64,000 nucleotides of DNA from the NCBI GenBank assembly GCA_963668595.1, contig OY764876.1, positions 2,976,001-3,040,000 on the forward strand. Reading direction: 5' to 3'. A program made the position numbers and the translations under genes. The notes under the pieces were generated by a model. It searched no databases and was not told the DNA's origin. It saw nothing but the letters and a program-made list of their open reading frames with translations. Below are positions 8,391 through 18,366 of the stretch, piece by piece; position 1 is the first letter of the stretch; every line of letters begins with the position of its first letter. This stretch comes from GWE2-42-39 sp963668595 (lineage in GTDB: Bacteria > Bacteroidota > Bacteroidia > Bacteroidales > Prolixibacteraceae).

Positions 8391-10598
8391 CTAATCAATA
8401 ATATTATTTAGGAAGTCACGAACTTCATTGAAATCGGCTAAATGGTATTTTGCCTTTGTCTTTCCCATTCCAACTTTTATAGAAACAGCATTTGGACTAA
8501 GCACATCAAAAAGATATTCATCAGTCCAATCATCGCCAATAGCTACGATAAAATCATACTGATTTCCCATCATGAAGTGAAGCGCAGCTTGTCCTTTATT
8601 TACTCCTCTGGTCTTAATTTCAATGACTTTATTGCCTTCCATTATTTCCAGCTCATCGTGTGCCGTAAAGTTTGATAATTCATCTTTCAATTCAATAGCC
8701 CTCATTTGCCCAAGCTCAGCATCCGTTTTCCGGTAATGCCAGACTAGTGAATAGTTTTTTTCTTCAATGAAACTCCCCGGTGTTCTGTCAACATAGTATT
8801 CGAGTGTCGGGACGATCTTTGTCTTCCAGTCATTGTTTATCTGAATGAGGAATTGCCACTCTTCATGTGCTTTTTTTAACCAAACACCATGTTCGGTGAT
8901 TAAATGATAATTTTTATTTTCAAACCATTTATCGAATATTTCACGATTACGCCCACTAATAATTACTAGTTCAGAATCCTGATCGTTCGAAATCGCATCC
9001 AATAAATTGTATAGCTGTTGATCAGGAAACGCTTTCCCCGGATCGTCCTTGAATCCGGTCAGGGTGCCATCATAATCTAAAAAGAAGAGCGATTTTTTAC
9101 TCTGAGAATAAGCATGTTTTATTTGAGTCAGAGTATCCTCCGCAATATCTTCTCCGAAAGATACTTTTCGGTTATTTTTGGCAGCTGTCAAACTACTTAT
9201 GAAATCGTTGGCCCATTTGTTTACATTGTATCGTTTCAGCCTTTTTTGTAATACTTCATTGCGTTGAACTTGTTCGTCTTCTGGCATTTCGAGAGCTGTT
9301 ATGATTGCGTCCGACAGCTCTTTTTTGTTGTTTGGGTTAATAATAAGAGCTTCATTCATTTCTTTAGCAGCCCCTGCCATTTCACTTAATATAAGCACTC
9401 CTTTTTTGTCTGTTCTGGATGCAACATATTCTTTTGCAACCAAATTCATTCCATCTCTAACCGGGGTTATCAGAGCAACATCGCTTGCTCCGTACAATTC
9501 TATAATCGACTCAATAGGCAACGAACGGTAAAAATACCAAATAGGAGTCCAGTTAATTGAAGCATATTTCCCGTTTATTCGCCCTACCAGTTCATCAACT
9601 TCCTTTTTTAAACGCTGATAATATTCAACGCTGTCCCGGGTAGGTGTAGCAATCATTACCAGTGTAATTTTTCCAACGTATTCAGGATGATTTTCCAGAA
9701 AATACTCAAATGCTTCAAGTCGGTTCGCAATGCCTTTGGTGTAATCAAGTCGGTCAATGGAGATAATTAATTTTCTTTCCGGAGACATCAAGAAATACTT
9801 GTCAATTTCTTTTTGTATCTCTGTTTTATCTTTAGTTGATTTAGATATATTTGCAATGGCCTGTTGCTGAAACCAATCAAAATCAATCCCTAATGGGAAA
9901 TTATCACTTACAACATTTCTTTTGTTTAGTTTTATTTGATTGAAGGAGGTTTCATGCCCCAGTATTCGTCTTACACAACTATTAAAGTGTCGTTGGTAGT
10001 CGTAGGTATGAAACCCTAATAAATCGGCACCAAGCATTCCTTCAATTATTTCCCTGCGCCAGGGAAGTAACCTGAATACTTCATAGGAAGGGAAAGGAAT
10101 ATGTAGAAAAAACCCGATAGTGAGTTTTGGAAATCGTTGTCTTATTAATCCAGGTAATAAAAGCAATTGATAATCGTGAATCCATAACGTATCGTCTTCT
10201 TTTATATGCTGAGAAATTATATCCGCAAACAATTCATTCACCTTTTTATATGCATCCCAATGTTTTTCATGATATTCAGTGAATTGCATAAAATAATGGA
10301 AGAGAGGCCAGATTGTTTTGTTGCTGAAACCGAAGTAGTAATCGTTAAAAAGATCAGTGTCTATATTAACTGGAATGTAGTTTCTATTTGAAAGTTCCAG
10401 GTTTATTTTGTCCCGGAGTTCTTGAGATTGGTCTTCCGGGTTTATTCCAGGCCATCCAATCCATTGACTATCATTGTTTTCATGTATAGGGCGAAGACCT
10501 GTTGCAAGCCCCCCTACACTAGGTTGTATGTTTATTATATTGTTATCAGTCTGAATGCTTACCGGTAATCGGTTGGATACTATCAGAAATCTTTGCAT
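8391..10598 (-). CDS. Bifunctional trehalose-6-phosphate synthase/phosphatase
   Basis: 735 residues. The N-terminal ~460 residues are a GT20 OtsA domain (FLIVSNRLPVSI, GGLATGL, SIDRLDYTKGIANRLEAF, TPVRDGMNLVAKEYVASR), making trehalose-6-phosphate from UDP-glucose and glucose-6-phosphate. The C-terminal ~240 residues are a HAD-type OtsB phosphatase (FFLDYDGTLTGF, SGRNRE, GDDWTDEYLFD). Both halves look intact, so one polypeptide should make trehalose in the cytoplasm. It is divergent from a GH15 gene with only 89 bp between starts, which suggests joint control of trehalose or glucan metabolism, for example in osmotic stress. Confidence 0.95.
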   Translation of the reverse strand: MQRFLIVSNRLPVSIQTDNNIINIQPSVGGLATGLRPIHENNDSQWIGWPGINPEDQSQELRDKINLELSNRNYIPVNIDTDLFNDYYFGFSNKTIWPLFHYFMQFTEYHEKHWDAYKKVNELFADIISQHIKEDDTLWIHDYQLLLLPGLIRQRFPKLTIGFFLHIPFPSYEVFRLLPWRREIIEGMLGADLLGFHTYDYQRHFNSCVRRILGHETSFNQIKLNKRNVVSDNFPLGIDFDWFQQQAIANISKSTKDKTEIQKEIDKYFLMSPERKLIISIDRLDYTKGIANRLEAFEYFLENHPEYVGKITLVMIATPTRDSVEYYQRLKKEVDELVGRINGKYASINWTPIWYFYRSLPIESIIELYGASDVALITPVRDGMNLVAKEYVASRTDKKGVLILSEMAGAAKEMNEALIINPNNKKELSDAIITALEMPEDEQVQRNEVLQKRLKRYNVNKWANDFISSLTAAKNNRKVSFGEDIAEDTLTQIKHAYSQSKKSLFFLDYDGTLTGFKDDPGKAFPDQQLYNLLDAISNDQDSELVIISGRNREIFDKWFENKNYHLITEHGVWLKKAHEEWQFLIQINNDWKTKIVPTLEYYVDRTPGSFIEEKNYSLVWHYRKTDAELGQMRAIELKDELSNFTAHDELEIMEGNKVIEIKTRGVNKGQAALHFMMGNQYDFIVAIGDDWTDEYLFDVLSPNAVSIKVGMGKTKAKYHLADFNEVRDFLNNIID

Positions 10599-10687
10599 AT
10601 TATATTCGATTTAATATTCCCATACATAATAAGCATTTTGGGCCGAAAATAAAAGGAATGGGGATATAAAATGAAAAACAATAATAT

Positions 10688-12493
10688 ATGGGTAACTTAA
10701 ATTATGGGGTAATTGGCAATTGTAGGAGCGGTGCCCTCGTATCAGAAAAAGGAACGATTGAGTGGGCTTGTTTGCCTGAATTTAATTCGTCAAGTGTATT
10801 TGCAGCAATTCTGGATAAGAATAAAGGAGGTGTTTTTGAAATTGTTCCCGAAAAGGGAACTGAGATTTCTCAATGTTATATTCCTCGTACAAATATTTTG
10901 AAAACGACCTTTAGAAAAGGCACTGATGTGTTTCATGTGATTGATTTTATGCCGCGCTACCTTAGTAGTGACAAACGATACTACAATCCGCCAGATATTA
11001 TACGGTATTTTCAATACGAACAAGGCTCTCCTGTATTTCATGTTAAATACGATCCCCGCTTAGAGTATGGAGTATATGAAACAATCAATAGAAATGATAT
11101 TGAGTATATAAAAAGTAGTACAAAAGAAGGAGAATATGACTCGCTGTATTTATATACCGATTTTGATAAGGGAAAGGTAATCGCAGGAGAAAAGATAGAG
11201 CTAAAATCAGATGGTTTTTTTCTGGTAAGCTATCATCAGAAGTTGCTGGTTCAGGATATTGACAGAACTCGTTTGAAATTTGAAAGGACAAAGGTTTACT
11301 GGTTAAATTGGGCTGAGCGTACAAGAAGATTCTCTCAGTATAATGAAGAAATTACTCGCAGTGCACTGGTATTAAAACTTCTCAGCTTTGACAAAACCGG
11401 AGCAATTCTGGCAGCAATGACAACTTCTTTACCCGAAAGCATTGGTGAAGTACGAAACTGGGATTATCGTTTTTGCTGGATTCGCGATGCTTCAATGGTA
11501 ATTAAAGTAATGACAAGTTTGGGGCATTTAAATATGACCTCTCGCTATTTAAACTTTATCAATCACATTATTCCTGATAAAAATGAGAAAATACAAATCA
11601 TGTATGGAATTAATGGCGAGAAAAAACTTACAGAATCCATTCTTGCACATTGGGAAGGCTATGAAAAATCGTCACCTGTCAGGATTGGGAATGCTGCTTA
11701 CAAACAAAAACAGAACGATATTTACGGAATATTAATGGATGTAATTCTTCAGCATTTCCAATTCTTCGATGTATCCTTATCAATGAGTGAAGAATTATGG
11801 ACGATTGTCCGCTCAATCGTGAAAATTGTCGAAAATAATTGGAAGAAACCAGATCGGGGAATTTGGGAACTTCGTACCGAAAAAAGACATTTTACTTTTT
11901 CAAAAGTACTTTGTTGGATGGCAATTGACCGTGCGGTAAAGATTGCAAGCCTGGTGCAAAAGGAAAACTATATTAATCGATGGAGTGTACTTCGTGATGA
12001 AATAAAAAATGATGTATTGAAATATGCCTGGAATAAGGAAAAGCAATGTTTTACACAGTATTACGGAGGAGAAGAACTAGATGCATCAACTCTTTTAATG
12101 GAAAGCTATGGATTCTTGCCTGCTTCGGATGAACGCTTCCAAAAAACAGTTTGGGCTACAAAAAAAGAGTTGCTTCATAATGGGTTAATGTATCGATATA
12201 AAAACAAAGACGATTTCGGCTTACCAACTTCATCGTTCACCATTTGTACATTCTGGATGATTAATAGTCTATATAAAATAGGAGAAAAAGAGGAGGCAAA
12301 ACAACTTTTTGAAAACTTACTATCCTTCAGCAACCATGTTGGTTTATTCAGCGAAGATATTGATTTTAATACTAAACGATTATTAGGAAATTTTCCTCAA
12401 GCATATTCTCATCTTGCATTAATTGAAACAGCAATGAATATATCAGAAGGGAAAATTGACCGGGATCAGGAATTATTAGACGAGATACATTGA
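10688..12493 (+). CDS. Glycoside hydrolase family 15 protein (glucoamylase/trehalase-like)
   Basis: 601 residues, no signal peptide, so cytoplasmic. The N-terminal beta-sandwich begins YGVIGNCRSGALVSEKGTIE; the (alpha/alpha)6 barrel has WDYRFCWIRDAS and the general-acid motif PDRGIWELR with E394; the C-terminus has GNFPQAYSHLALIETAMN. In many bacteria cytoplasmic GH15 proteins of this type are trehalases rather than glucoamylases, and the divergent trehalose synthase gene makes that the preferred guess here. A start upstream (ATG at 10670) is out of frame and closes quickly, so 10688 is kept. Confidence 0.9.
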   Translation: MGNLNYGVIGNCRSGALVSEKGTIEWACLPEFNSSSVFAAILDKNKGGVFEIVPEKGTEISQCYIPRTNILKTTFRKGTDVFHVIDFMPRYLSSDKRYYNPPDIIRYFQYEQGSPVFHVKYDPRLEYGVYETINRNDIEYIKSSTKEGEYDSLYLYTDFDKGKVIAGEKIELKSDGFFLVSYHQKLLVQDIDRTRLKFERTKVYWLNWAERTRRFSQYNEEITRSALVLKLLSFDKTGAILAAMTTSLPESIGEVRNWDYRFCWIRDASMVIKVMTSLGHLNMTSRYLNFINHIIPDKNEKIQIMYGINGEKKLTESILAHWEGYEKSSPVRIGNAAYKQKQNDIYGILMDVILQHFQFFDVSLSMSEELWTIVRSIVKIVENNWKKPDRGIWELRTEKRHFTFSKVLCWMAIDRAVKIASLVQKENYINRWSVLRDEIKNDVLKYAWNKEKQCFTQYYGGEELDASTLLMESYGFLPASDERFQKTVWATKKELLHNGLMYRYKNKDDFGLPTSSFTICTFWMINSLYKIGEKEEAKQLFENLLSFSNHVGLFSEDIDFNTKRLLGNFPQAYSHLALIETAMNISEGKIDRDQELLDEIH

Positions 12494-12505
12494 TAGAACA
12501 AAAAA

Positions 12506-12558
12506 TGTGTTATCTGTGGCAAACACAAGAAAAAAGCCACAGAATAACACAATTTTTT
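12506..12558. terminator. Strong bidirectional terminator between GH15 gene and glpF
   Basis: TGTGTTAT-CTGTGGC (12506-12520) pairs with GCCACAG-A-ATAACACA (12536-12551): 15 pairs with one bulged A and an A-rich loop. Plus strand has six T after it (12553-12558); on the minus strand the flanking A-run gives TTTTT. It can therefore end transcription from both convergent genes. Confidence 0.85.
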
Positions 12559-12633
12559 ATCGACTAACATTTATTCTACTTCAACATAAATTAAAAAGAG
12601 AACATCAAGCTTTTCAACTATGTCTAAATGGAA

Positions 12634-13371
12634 TCAATTAAAAAGAATATAAAATAAGGCGGCAATAGCTGCCCCTGCAATAGGTCCTAAAACCGGAACA
12701 AGCGCATACGACCAATTGCTTTTGCCTTTATTGGCAATCGGAAGAATGGCATGCATGATACGTGGCGATAAATCGCGGGCCGGATTAATTGCATAGCCGG
12801 TGGTTCCTCCCAACGAGAGTCCGATGGCCGTAACAATTAAGGCTACCGGTAAAGCGCCCACACTGCCGAGGCCAATTTTTACCTCAGGCAAAGTGTTACA
12901 CGAAATACTGGCTCCTTGAATATAAAATATAGAAAATAGAAGAACGAACGTTCCAACCACTTCACTAAAAAAGTTATTCGATAATTTCCGGATGGCCGGA
13001 CTAGTACAAAAAGTTGCCTCAATACCCGCCGGATCGCTGGTTTGATTATAGTGATGACGATAAAACAGCCACACCAGCAAAGCTCCGGTCGCAGCTCCTA
13101 ACATCTGAGCCGAAATAAAAGAAAGAGCTTTAAGCCACGAAAATTTTCCGGCAAGGCTCAAACCCAAAGTTACTGCCGGATTCAGATGAGCTCCCGAGTA
13201 AGGACCTGCAATAATAACTCCGGTAAATACGGCTAATCCCCAGCCTAAAGTAATCACAATCCATCCACCATTATTACCCTTGGTGTTATTTAATACTACG
13301 TTGGCAACTACTCCATTCCCTAAAAGAATGAGAACCATCGTCCCGATAAATTCTGCACAAAATTCACTCAT
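12634..13371 (-). CDS. glpF: Aquaglyceroporin (glycerol facilitator)
   Basis: 245 residues, six transmembrane helices and two half-helices carrying GAHLNPAVT and YAINPARDLSPR, the two NPA boxes of the MIP family. The Asp right after the second NPAR is the mark of the glycerol-conducting branch rather than water-only aquaporins. It follows the glycerol kinase gene by 17 bp, so the two form an operon in which GlpF admits glycerol and GlpK traps it as glycerol-3-phosphate. Confidence 0.95.
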   Translation of the reverse strand: MSEFCAEFIGTMVLILLGNGVVANVVLNNTKGNNGGWIVITLGWGLAVFTGVIIAGPYSGAHLNPAVTLGLSLAGKFSWLKALSFISAQMLGAATGALLVWLFYRHHYNQTSDPAGIEATFCTSPAIRKLSNNFFSEVVGTFVLLFSIFYIQGASISCNTLPEVKIGLGSVGALPVALIVTAIGLSLGGTTGYAINPARDLSPRIMHAILPIANKGKSNWSYALVPVLGPIAGAAIAALFYILFN

Positions 13372-13388
13372 AGCTATCTTTTTTTGGA

Positions 13389-14882
13389 TTATTCATCATC
13401 AGCCCATTTCATTGACCGTAGGAGAGCTTTTTCCCATCCTGCAACAAGTTTTTTCACCTGTTCTTCCGGCATTTCCCGTTTAAAACAGCGATCAACTGCC
13501 CACTGGCTTTTAATCTCGTCAACACTTTCCCAGTAACCCGTAGCCAGACCAGCCAGATAAGCTGCGCCCAAGGCGGTTGTTTCCATTACTGTTGGCCGAT
13601 AGACCGGAGCACCCAGCACATCTGCCTGAAATTGCATCAATAGGTTATTCACCACTGCCCCACCGTCAACACGCAATTCGCAAATGGTTTTACCTAGATC
13701 GGCTTCCATTGATTTTAAAACGTCACGCGTTTGAAAAGCAATACTTTCAAGTGCTGCACGAGCAATATGTCCAGAGTTAGAGCCGCGGGTCAAACCAATA
13801 ATAGTTCCTCGGGCATACTGATCCCAATGCGGCGCACCCAAGCCGGTAAGAGCCGGAACCAGGTAAACACCTCCATTGTCAGGAACTCGTCCGGCCAGTT
13901 CTTCAATTTCTGCTGAAGACGAAATGAGTCCCATCTCGTCGCGAAGCCATTGAACAATAGCACCACCAATAAAAATACTGCCTTCAAGTGCATAAGTTGT
14001 TACACCATTTATTTTCCAGGCAATAGTGGTAAGCATGTTATTTTTCGACTGAACAACCTCTGTTCCGGTATTACAAAGCATGAAACATCCGGTTCCGTAT
14101 GTATTTTTCACACTTCCTACCTCAACGCACATTTGTCCGAACGTAGCAGCCTGCTGATCTCCGGCAATTCCGGCAATAGGAATTTCTTTGCCGAAAATTT
14201 CTTGCGAAGTATAGCCATATACTTCGGATGACGATTTTACTTCAGGTAAAATTTCCTTCGGAATACCAAATAATTCGAGCAATTCTTCATCCCACGATAA
14301 AGTCCGGATGTTATAAATCATGGTACGGCTAGCATTGCTCACATCAGTAATATGATGCTTCCCGTTGGTCAGTTTCCAAATCAGCCACGAATCAATTGTA
14401 CCAAAAGCAAGCTTTCCGGCTTTGGCTTTTTCCATTGCCCCTTCCACATTCTGAAGTATCCACCGGATTTTGGTAGCTGAAAAATACGAATCGATAACCA
14501 AACCTGTTTTATGCTCAATTTTTTCGGCCCATCCTTTTTCTCTCAACTCGTCGCAAAATTTAGACGTACGACGGTCTTGCCACACAATGGCATTGTATAT
14601 CGGAACGCTGGTCTCGCGGTCCCAAACAATGGTTGTTTCCCGTTGGTTGGTAATTCCTATCCCTGCAATTTCGGCATCTGCATGTTGTCCCAAAACACGC
14701 CGGGCAGTCTCAACCTGCGTAATCCAAATGTCGATAGGATCGTGCTCAACCCATCCGGGTTTGGGATAAATTTGTTCAAATTCCTTGTTTAAGGAGGCTA
14801 TTATTTCCCCTTTTCGGTTAAAAAGAATGGATCTTGAACTGGTCGTTCCCTGATCAAGAGCCAGGATAAGCTTCGTTGACAT
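13389..14882 (-). CDS. glpK: Glycerol kinase (canonical copy)
   Basis: 497 residues of the FGGY kinase family. All key residues expected from the E. coli enzyme are present: the phosphate loop LDQGTTSSR, the glycerol contacts ITNQRETT, DSYFSATK and AGDQQAATFGQ, the ATP-side YGTGCF, the IGGA glycines and LRVDGGAVVNN. It makes sn-glycerol-3-phosphate from ATP and glycerol in the cytoplasm, feeding GlpD encoded 14 kb away. First gene of the glpK-glpF operon. It is the intact paralogue against which the second kinase gene (30613-32118) should be compared. Confidence 0.97.
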   Translation of the reverse strand: MSTKLILALDQGTTSSRSILFNRKGEIIASLNKEFEQIYPKPGWVEHDPIDIWITQVETARRVLGQHADAEIAGIGITNQRETTIVWDRETSVPIYNAIVWQDRRTSKFCDELREKGWAEKIEHKTGLVIDSYFSATKIRWILQNVEGAMEKAKAGKLAFGTIDSWLIWKLTNGKHHITDVSNASRTMIYNIRTLSWDEELLELFGIPKEILPEVKSSSEVYGYTSQEIFGKEIPIAGIAGDQQAATFGQMCVEVGSVKNTYGTGCFMLCNTGTEVVQSKNNMLTTIAWKINGVTTYALEGSIFIGGAIVQWLRDEMGLISSSAEIEELAGRVPDNGGVYLVPALTGLGAPHWDQYARGTIIGLTRGSNSGHIARAALESIAFQTRDVLKSMEADLGKTICELRVDGGAVVNNLLMQFQADVLGAPVYRPTVMETTALGAAYLAGLATGYWESVDEIKSQWAVDRCFKREMPEEQVKKLVAGWEKALLRSMKWADDE

Positions 14883-15039
14883 GTTTATTGCTTTGATTTA
14901 GTTATGGTTCACTATACGATAATCATCTATTAGTTAGGATATTGCTAAATTCATTCAGTTTAGTCTTCGGTTCTTGAAAGATAACGATCAAAAAAGAAAA
15001 TGCCTTGACGAATGTCAGTAAACTCTCGTTTTTATTCAA

Positions 15040-16734
15040 TTACCAAGGCCAAGGTTTGGCTTTTGTTCGCACAGCCTGCTCTTCCCACATTTTTACTAAT
15101 TCCTCTAATTTTTCAGGATATTCCGATGCCAGATTTTTCGTTTCAGAGCGGTCGTTTTCCATATCATAAAGCTCCCAGTTGTTTTCATCATCTTCCGTGA
15201 ATTTCTTCACTTTCTGAGTTCTTGAAACCAATTTCCACTTTCCTGAACGGATTGCCCGATTTCCTTCATGTTCCCAGAAAATATAATCACGATCAATCGG
15301 ATTATTCGCGAATGCGGGAGAAAGGCTTTTCCCTTCGTAATGCTGAATCGAATTCCCATTGTAGTTTTCAGGATAGGTAAGTCCGGCAACATCGATACAA
15401 GTTGCCATAATATCAATTAAATGAGAGGGCTGGTTGCGAAGTTTATTTCTTGCAGCAATACCTGCCGGCCAGTGTACAATTAACGGACTTGAGATTCCTC
15501 CTTCGTGCACCCAGTGTTTGTATAAACGAAATGGCGTATTGCTCACATTTGCCCATTCTTCGCCATAAGCAACCCATGTATCGGGACCACCAGGCATTAC
15601 ACCCCGGCCACTTCTCACAAAACGACCATCACGCGAATACTCAGGCCGACGTCCATAGAATACAGAATCGTAAGAAAATGGATGCAGCACTTTTTGCTCT
15701 TCCTTAGGTGAAATTTCAGGTTTATTTGTTCCCTGAGGTTCAGCGCATCCTCCATTATCGTGCATATAAAAAATCACTGTATTATCAAGTATTCCCTTTT
15801 TTTCGAGAGCTGTTATAATACGTCCAACTCCCTGGTCCATAATATCAACCATTGCAGCATATACTTCCATGCGACGTACCTGCCACTCTTTCAAGGGTTC
15901 ATCTTTCCATTCAGGAATATCAACTCCCCGTTCGGTTAAAACACAGCGTTGGTCAATAATGCCCAGTACTTTCAGCTTATTGAAACGTTTCTCTCTGATT
16001 TCGTCCCATCCACAGTCGTAAACACCTTTATATTTGGCTATTTCTTTTTCAGGAGCATGTAATGGCCAGTGAGCAGCAGTGTAGGCTACATAAAAGAAAA
16101 ATGGTTTCCCGTCGGGATTTTCGTTGATAAACTTCACTGTAGTGTCGCTGATCGCATCCGTATAATAAAAATCTTTACCCGGCGCTATAAACTTGTTATT
16201 GCTAACTAAAGTTCCCGGATCATAAAAACTTCCCGAACCGTTTATTGTACCAAAATGCCTATCAAAACCACGCTGCTGAGGCCAGTTGCTTTTATCTCCA
16301 TCCGATTCAATGTTTTGAGACAAGTGCCATTTCCCGATCATGTAAGTTGCGTACCCATTGCTTTTGAATAATTCAGCAAGCGTTACTGCATTTCGGCTCA
16401 AATCGTTTCGGTAACCTTCTTCCTCTTCAACCGGCGACGAAGCCAAATGCCCCATACCCGCCTGATGTGGATACAATCCGCTAAGAAGAGAAGCCCGGGT
16501 TGGACTACAACGTGCAGTATTATAAAAATTGGTAAAACGCAATCCGTTAGCAGCCAAACGATCGATATTGGGCGTATTTATTTCGGAACCAAAACAACCA
16601 ATGTCCGAGAATCCCATGTCGTCAGTAAGAATAACAATTACGTTGGGACGTAATTCTTTCGTTTTTGCCTCCGACGAATAAAAAATACAGCAATTCCCAA
16701 TAATTATCAGAAGAACTTTTTTAATAAGCTTCAT
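15040..16734 (-). CDS. Secreted S1-family sulfatase (arylsulfatase-like)
   Basis: 564 residues with an N-terminal signal (MKLIKKVLLIIIGNCCIFYS, SEAK). The formylglycine motif C76-S-P-T-R is present and is followed by ASLLSGLYPHQAGMGH; metal ligands D38-D39 lie in VILTDDMGFSD. An anaerobic sulfatase-maturating enzyme (radical SAM) would be needed to convert C76, and none is encoded in the window. The length and the arylsulfatase-A-like N-terminus fit enzymes that remove sulfate from glycans. It stands between the glpK-glpF operon and the BACON lipoprotein, behind the terminator at 16754-16792, so it is probably its own unit. Confidence 0.92.
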   Translation of the reverse strand: MKLIKKVLLIIIGNCCIFYSSEAKTKELRPNVIVILTDDMGFSDIGCFGSEINTPNIDRLAANGLRFTNFYNTARCSPTRASLLSGLYPHQAGMGHLASSPVEEEEGYRNDLSRNAVTLAELFKSNGYATYMIGKWHLSQNIESDGDKSNWPQQRGFDRHFGTINGSGSFYDPGTLVSNNKFIAPGKDFYYTDAISDTTVKFINENPDGKPFFFYVAYTAAHWPLHAPEKEIAKYKGVYDCGWDEIREKRFNKLKVLGIIDQRCVLTERGVDIPEWKDEPLKEWQVRRMEVYAAMVDIMDQGVGRIITALEKKGILDNTVIFYMHDNGGCAEPQGTNKPEISPKEEQKVLHPFSYDSVFYGRRPEYSRDGRFVRSGRGVMPGGPDTWVAYGEEWANVSNTPFRLYKHWVHEGGISSPLIVHWPAGIAARNKLRNQPSHLIDIMATCIDVAGLTYPENYNGNSIQHYEGKSLSPAFANNPIDRDYIFWEHEGNRAIRSGKWKLVSRTQKVKKFTEDDENNWELYDMENDRSETKNLASEYPEKLEELVKMWEEQAVRTKAKPWPW

Positions 16735-16753
16735 AGGTTTAGTTTATTAAAGG

Positions 16754-16792
16754 TAAAAATAACAAGAGCGGCTGAAAATAAGCCGCTCTTGT
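16754..16792 (-). terminator. Strong terminator of the SusCD/glp array
   Basis: ACAAGAGCGGCT (16762-16773) and AGCCGCTCTTGT (16781-16792) form a perfect 12-bp stem with a 7-nt loop. On the minus strand the stem is followed by TTATTTTTA. It lies directly after the last gene of the long minus-strand array. Confidence 0.9.
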
Positions 16793-16828
16793 TTGTTTTA
16801 TACTCCTAACATGTAACAGCTAAATTCA

Positions 16829-18331
16829 TTAGTTAGCCTTTATAAGTTTAATATTATCGAGGAACCAGCGGTTTGCAGTTTTTAACTGCCAGTTAGTTTG
16901 ACGGATCGTAATCTTGGTATCATTGCTGATCGTAACACCAGTGAGCGCTACTTCGGCTCTGATCCACTCAAGTTTATGACCACTCTCGAAACCTGATTCG
17001 GGTATTTCGAATGTCGCTTCATCGCTTCCATTAGTAACGATGACGATCAGGTTGACGGGATCTATTGTACCCGATCCCTGGCGCATCGGACACCAGTCGA
17101 ACGACAGTACGGTTGTTGCACCAGAAGGAATGTCTTTAATTTTCGGAAGAACGATACCTCCCTGATAGCCCGTTTTTCCAAACTTGAGGTAATTGTTCTG
17201 AAGATAGATACACTCGCCCGCATCTGTACTCGTCGGGGTAACACGCAGGAATTGATAACCTTTCTGAAGAAGAGCATCATTGGCTGTAATGCCGTCAACA
17301 GCAGTAGATGAAGCTGATATCTGAGGAGCTGTTGCACTGAGGTTGTCTGTCTCAACTGTCTGGCCGGCTGCGCTTACTTCAGCCCAAGGTTTCAACCACT
17401 CAAAATCCTCAGCAAAATAGATGATTTCCACAACACCGAGGTCTTCAATGGCCGTCGCATTAAGCTTAATAACAGGAGCGGCCACGCCAGCAAAATAACC
17501 AGTAGCTTTTACTTTATGCCCATTCAACGGAGCAAGGTCAAAATTTTCCGGAGCATCTGTTACTGCAACAGAATAATTGGCACCTTCTACCGATACATTA
17601 TTGCCATTCAATATACCACTGACCCTAATTAAAGTTCTCGAAGTGGAGGTATAAGTATCCAGCTTATCGGTAATATCTGTTACGGTAGAATAAGTTACCG
17701 TACTGCCCGTAGCATTAACATTCGCTTCGTCGCATTCAACGTATGGAAGCGAATAAGTATCGGAAAGCTTTGTTCCTTTTGCCGTAACCTTGTCACCAAC
17801 GCTTACTGCCGAGGAACTTTGCATAAAGATATTTACAGTTCCATCGCTAACAATGAACCCTTTTGCTGTGACTGCTGTTACGGTGACCTGCGGAACAGCA
17901 ACAACCGTTTCGTTAGCCAATGCTACCAATTCGGCAAGCGTATATTCCTGACAGTCGCGATATTTGTCTCCGTCCTGAGAAATTATTACTTCGGCCCGGC
18001 TTGCCAGTGTGCCGCCCTTGAACACAACCGCAGCCTTGCGGGGATTGTCAACAGCGCCGCCGCGGATATTTTCCGTTACAGTAATTGTAACATCCATCGT
18101 TCCTGTACCGGAAGCAGGCACGACTGTTACCCATTCGGGAACTTCCGTCACCCAGTCGGCATCAGCATAAACGGTGATGGTTTTTTCCGATGTTCCGGTC
18201 GCTTCAAAACTCAGCGTACCGGCGCTCGCCAAAACAGCCTTGGACAGTGCGCTCTCTTCATCGGTGCACCCCTGGAAGAGGCTTGCAAACACCAGCAGAA
18301 TAGAGAATATGATATAATTTGTACGTTTCAT
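16829..18331 (-). CDS. BACON-domain outer-membrane lipoprotein in SusE/F position
   Basis: 500 residues from MKRTNYIIF; a longer start at 18352 would put seven polar residues before the signal and is less likely. The signal ends in the lipobox FQGC. Residues ~30-115 are a BACON domain (carbohydrate-binding-like immunoglobulin fold, ADWVTEVPEWVTVVPASG), ~120-300 resemble the OB-fold/DUF5689 modules (DCQEYTLAELVALANETVVA), and the C-terminal ~190 residues look like a jelly-roll. Immediately downstream of susD (35 bp), it takes the place of SusE/SusF as a surface ligand-binding lipoprotein. Ligand unknown; the operon suggests a phosphate- or glycerol-linked substrate. Confidence 0.75.
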   Translation of the reverse strand: MKRTNYIIFSILLVFASLFQGCTDEESALSKAVLASAGTLSFEATGTSEKTITVYADADWVTEVPEWVTVVPASGTGTMDVTITVTENIRGGAVDNPRKAAVVFKGGTLASRAEVIISQDGDKYRDCQEYTLAELVALANETVVAVPQVTVTAVTAKGFIVSDGTVNIFMQSSSAVSVGDKVTAKGTKLSDTYSLPYVECDEANVNATGSTVTYSTVTDITDKLDTYTSTSRTLIRVSGILNGNNVSVEGANYSVAVTDAPENFDLAPLNGHKVKATGYFAGVAAPVIKLNATAIEDLGVVEIIYFAEDFEWLKPWAEVSAAGQTVETDNLSATAPQISASSTAVDGITANDALLQKGYQFLRVTPTSTDAGECIYLQNNYLKFGKTGYQGGIVLPKIKDIPSGATTVLSFDWCPMRQGSGTIDPVNLIVIVTNGSDEATFEIPESGFESGHKLEWIRAEVALTGVTISNDTKITIRQTNWQLKTANRWFLDNIKLIKAN

Positions 18332-18366
18332 GATTTTGCAATTTTTTATCAATTACCATTTTTCAG

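Noticed and set aside
14976..14983. TATCTTTC box upstream of glpK-glpF as a promoter
   Set aside because: The last base differs from TAnnTTTG and no -33 box is at a suitable distance; support is too weak to annotate.
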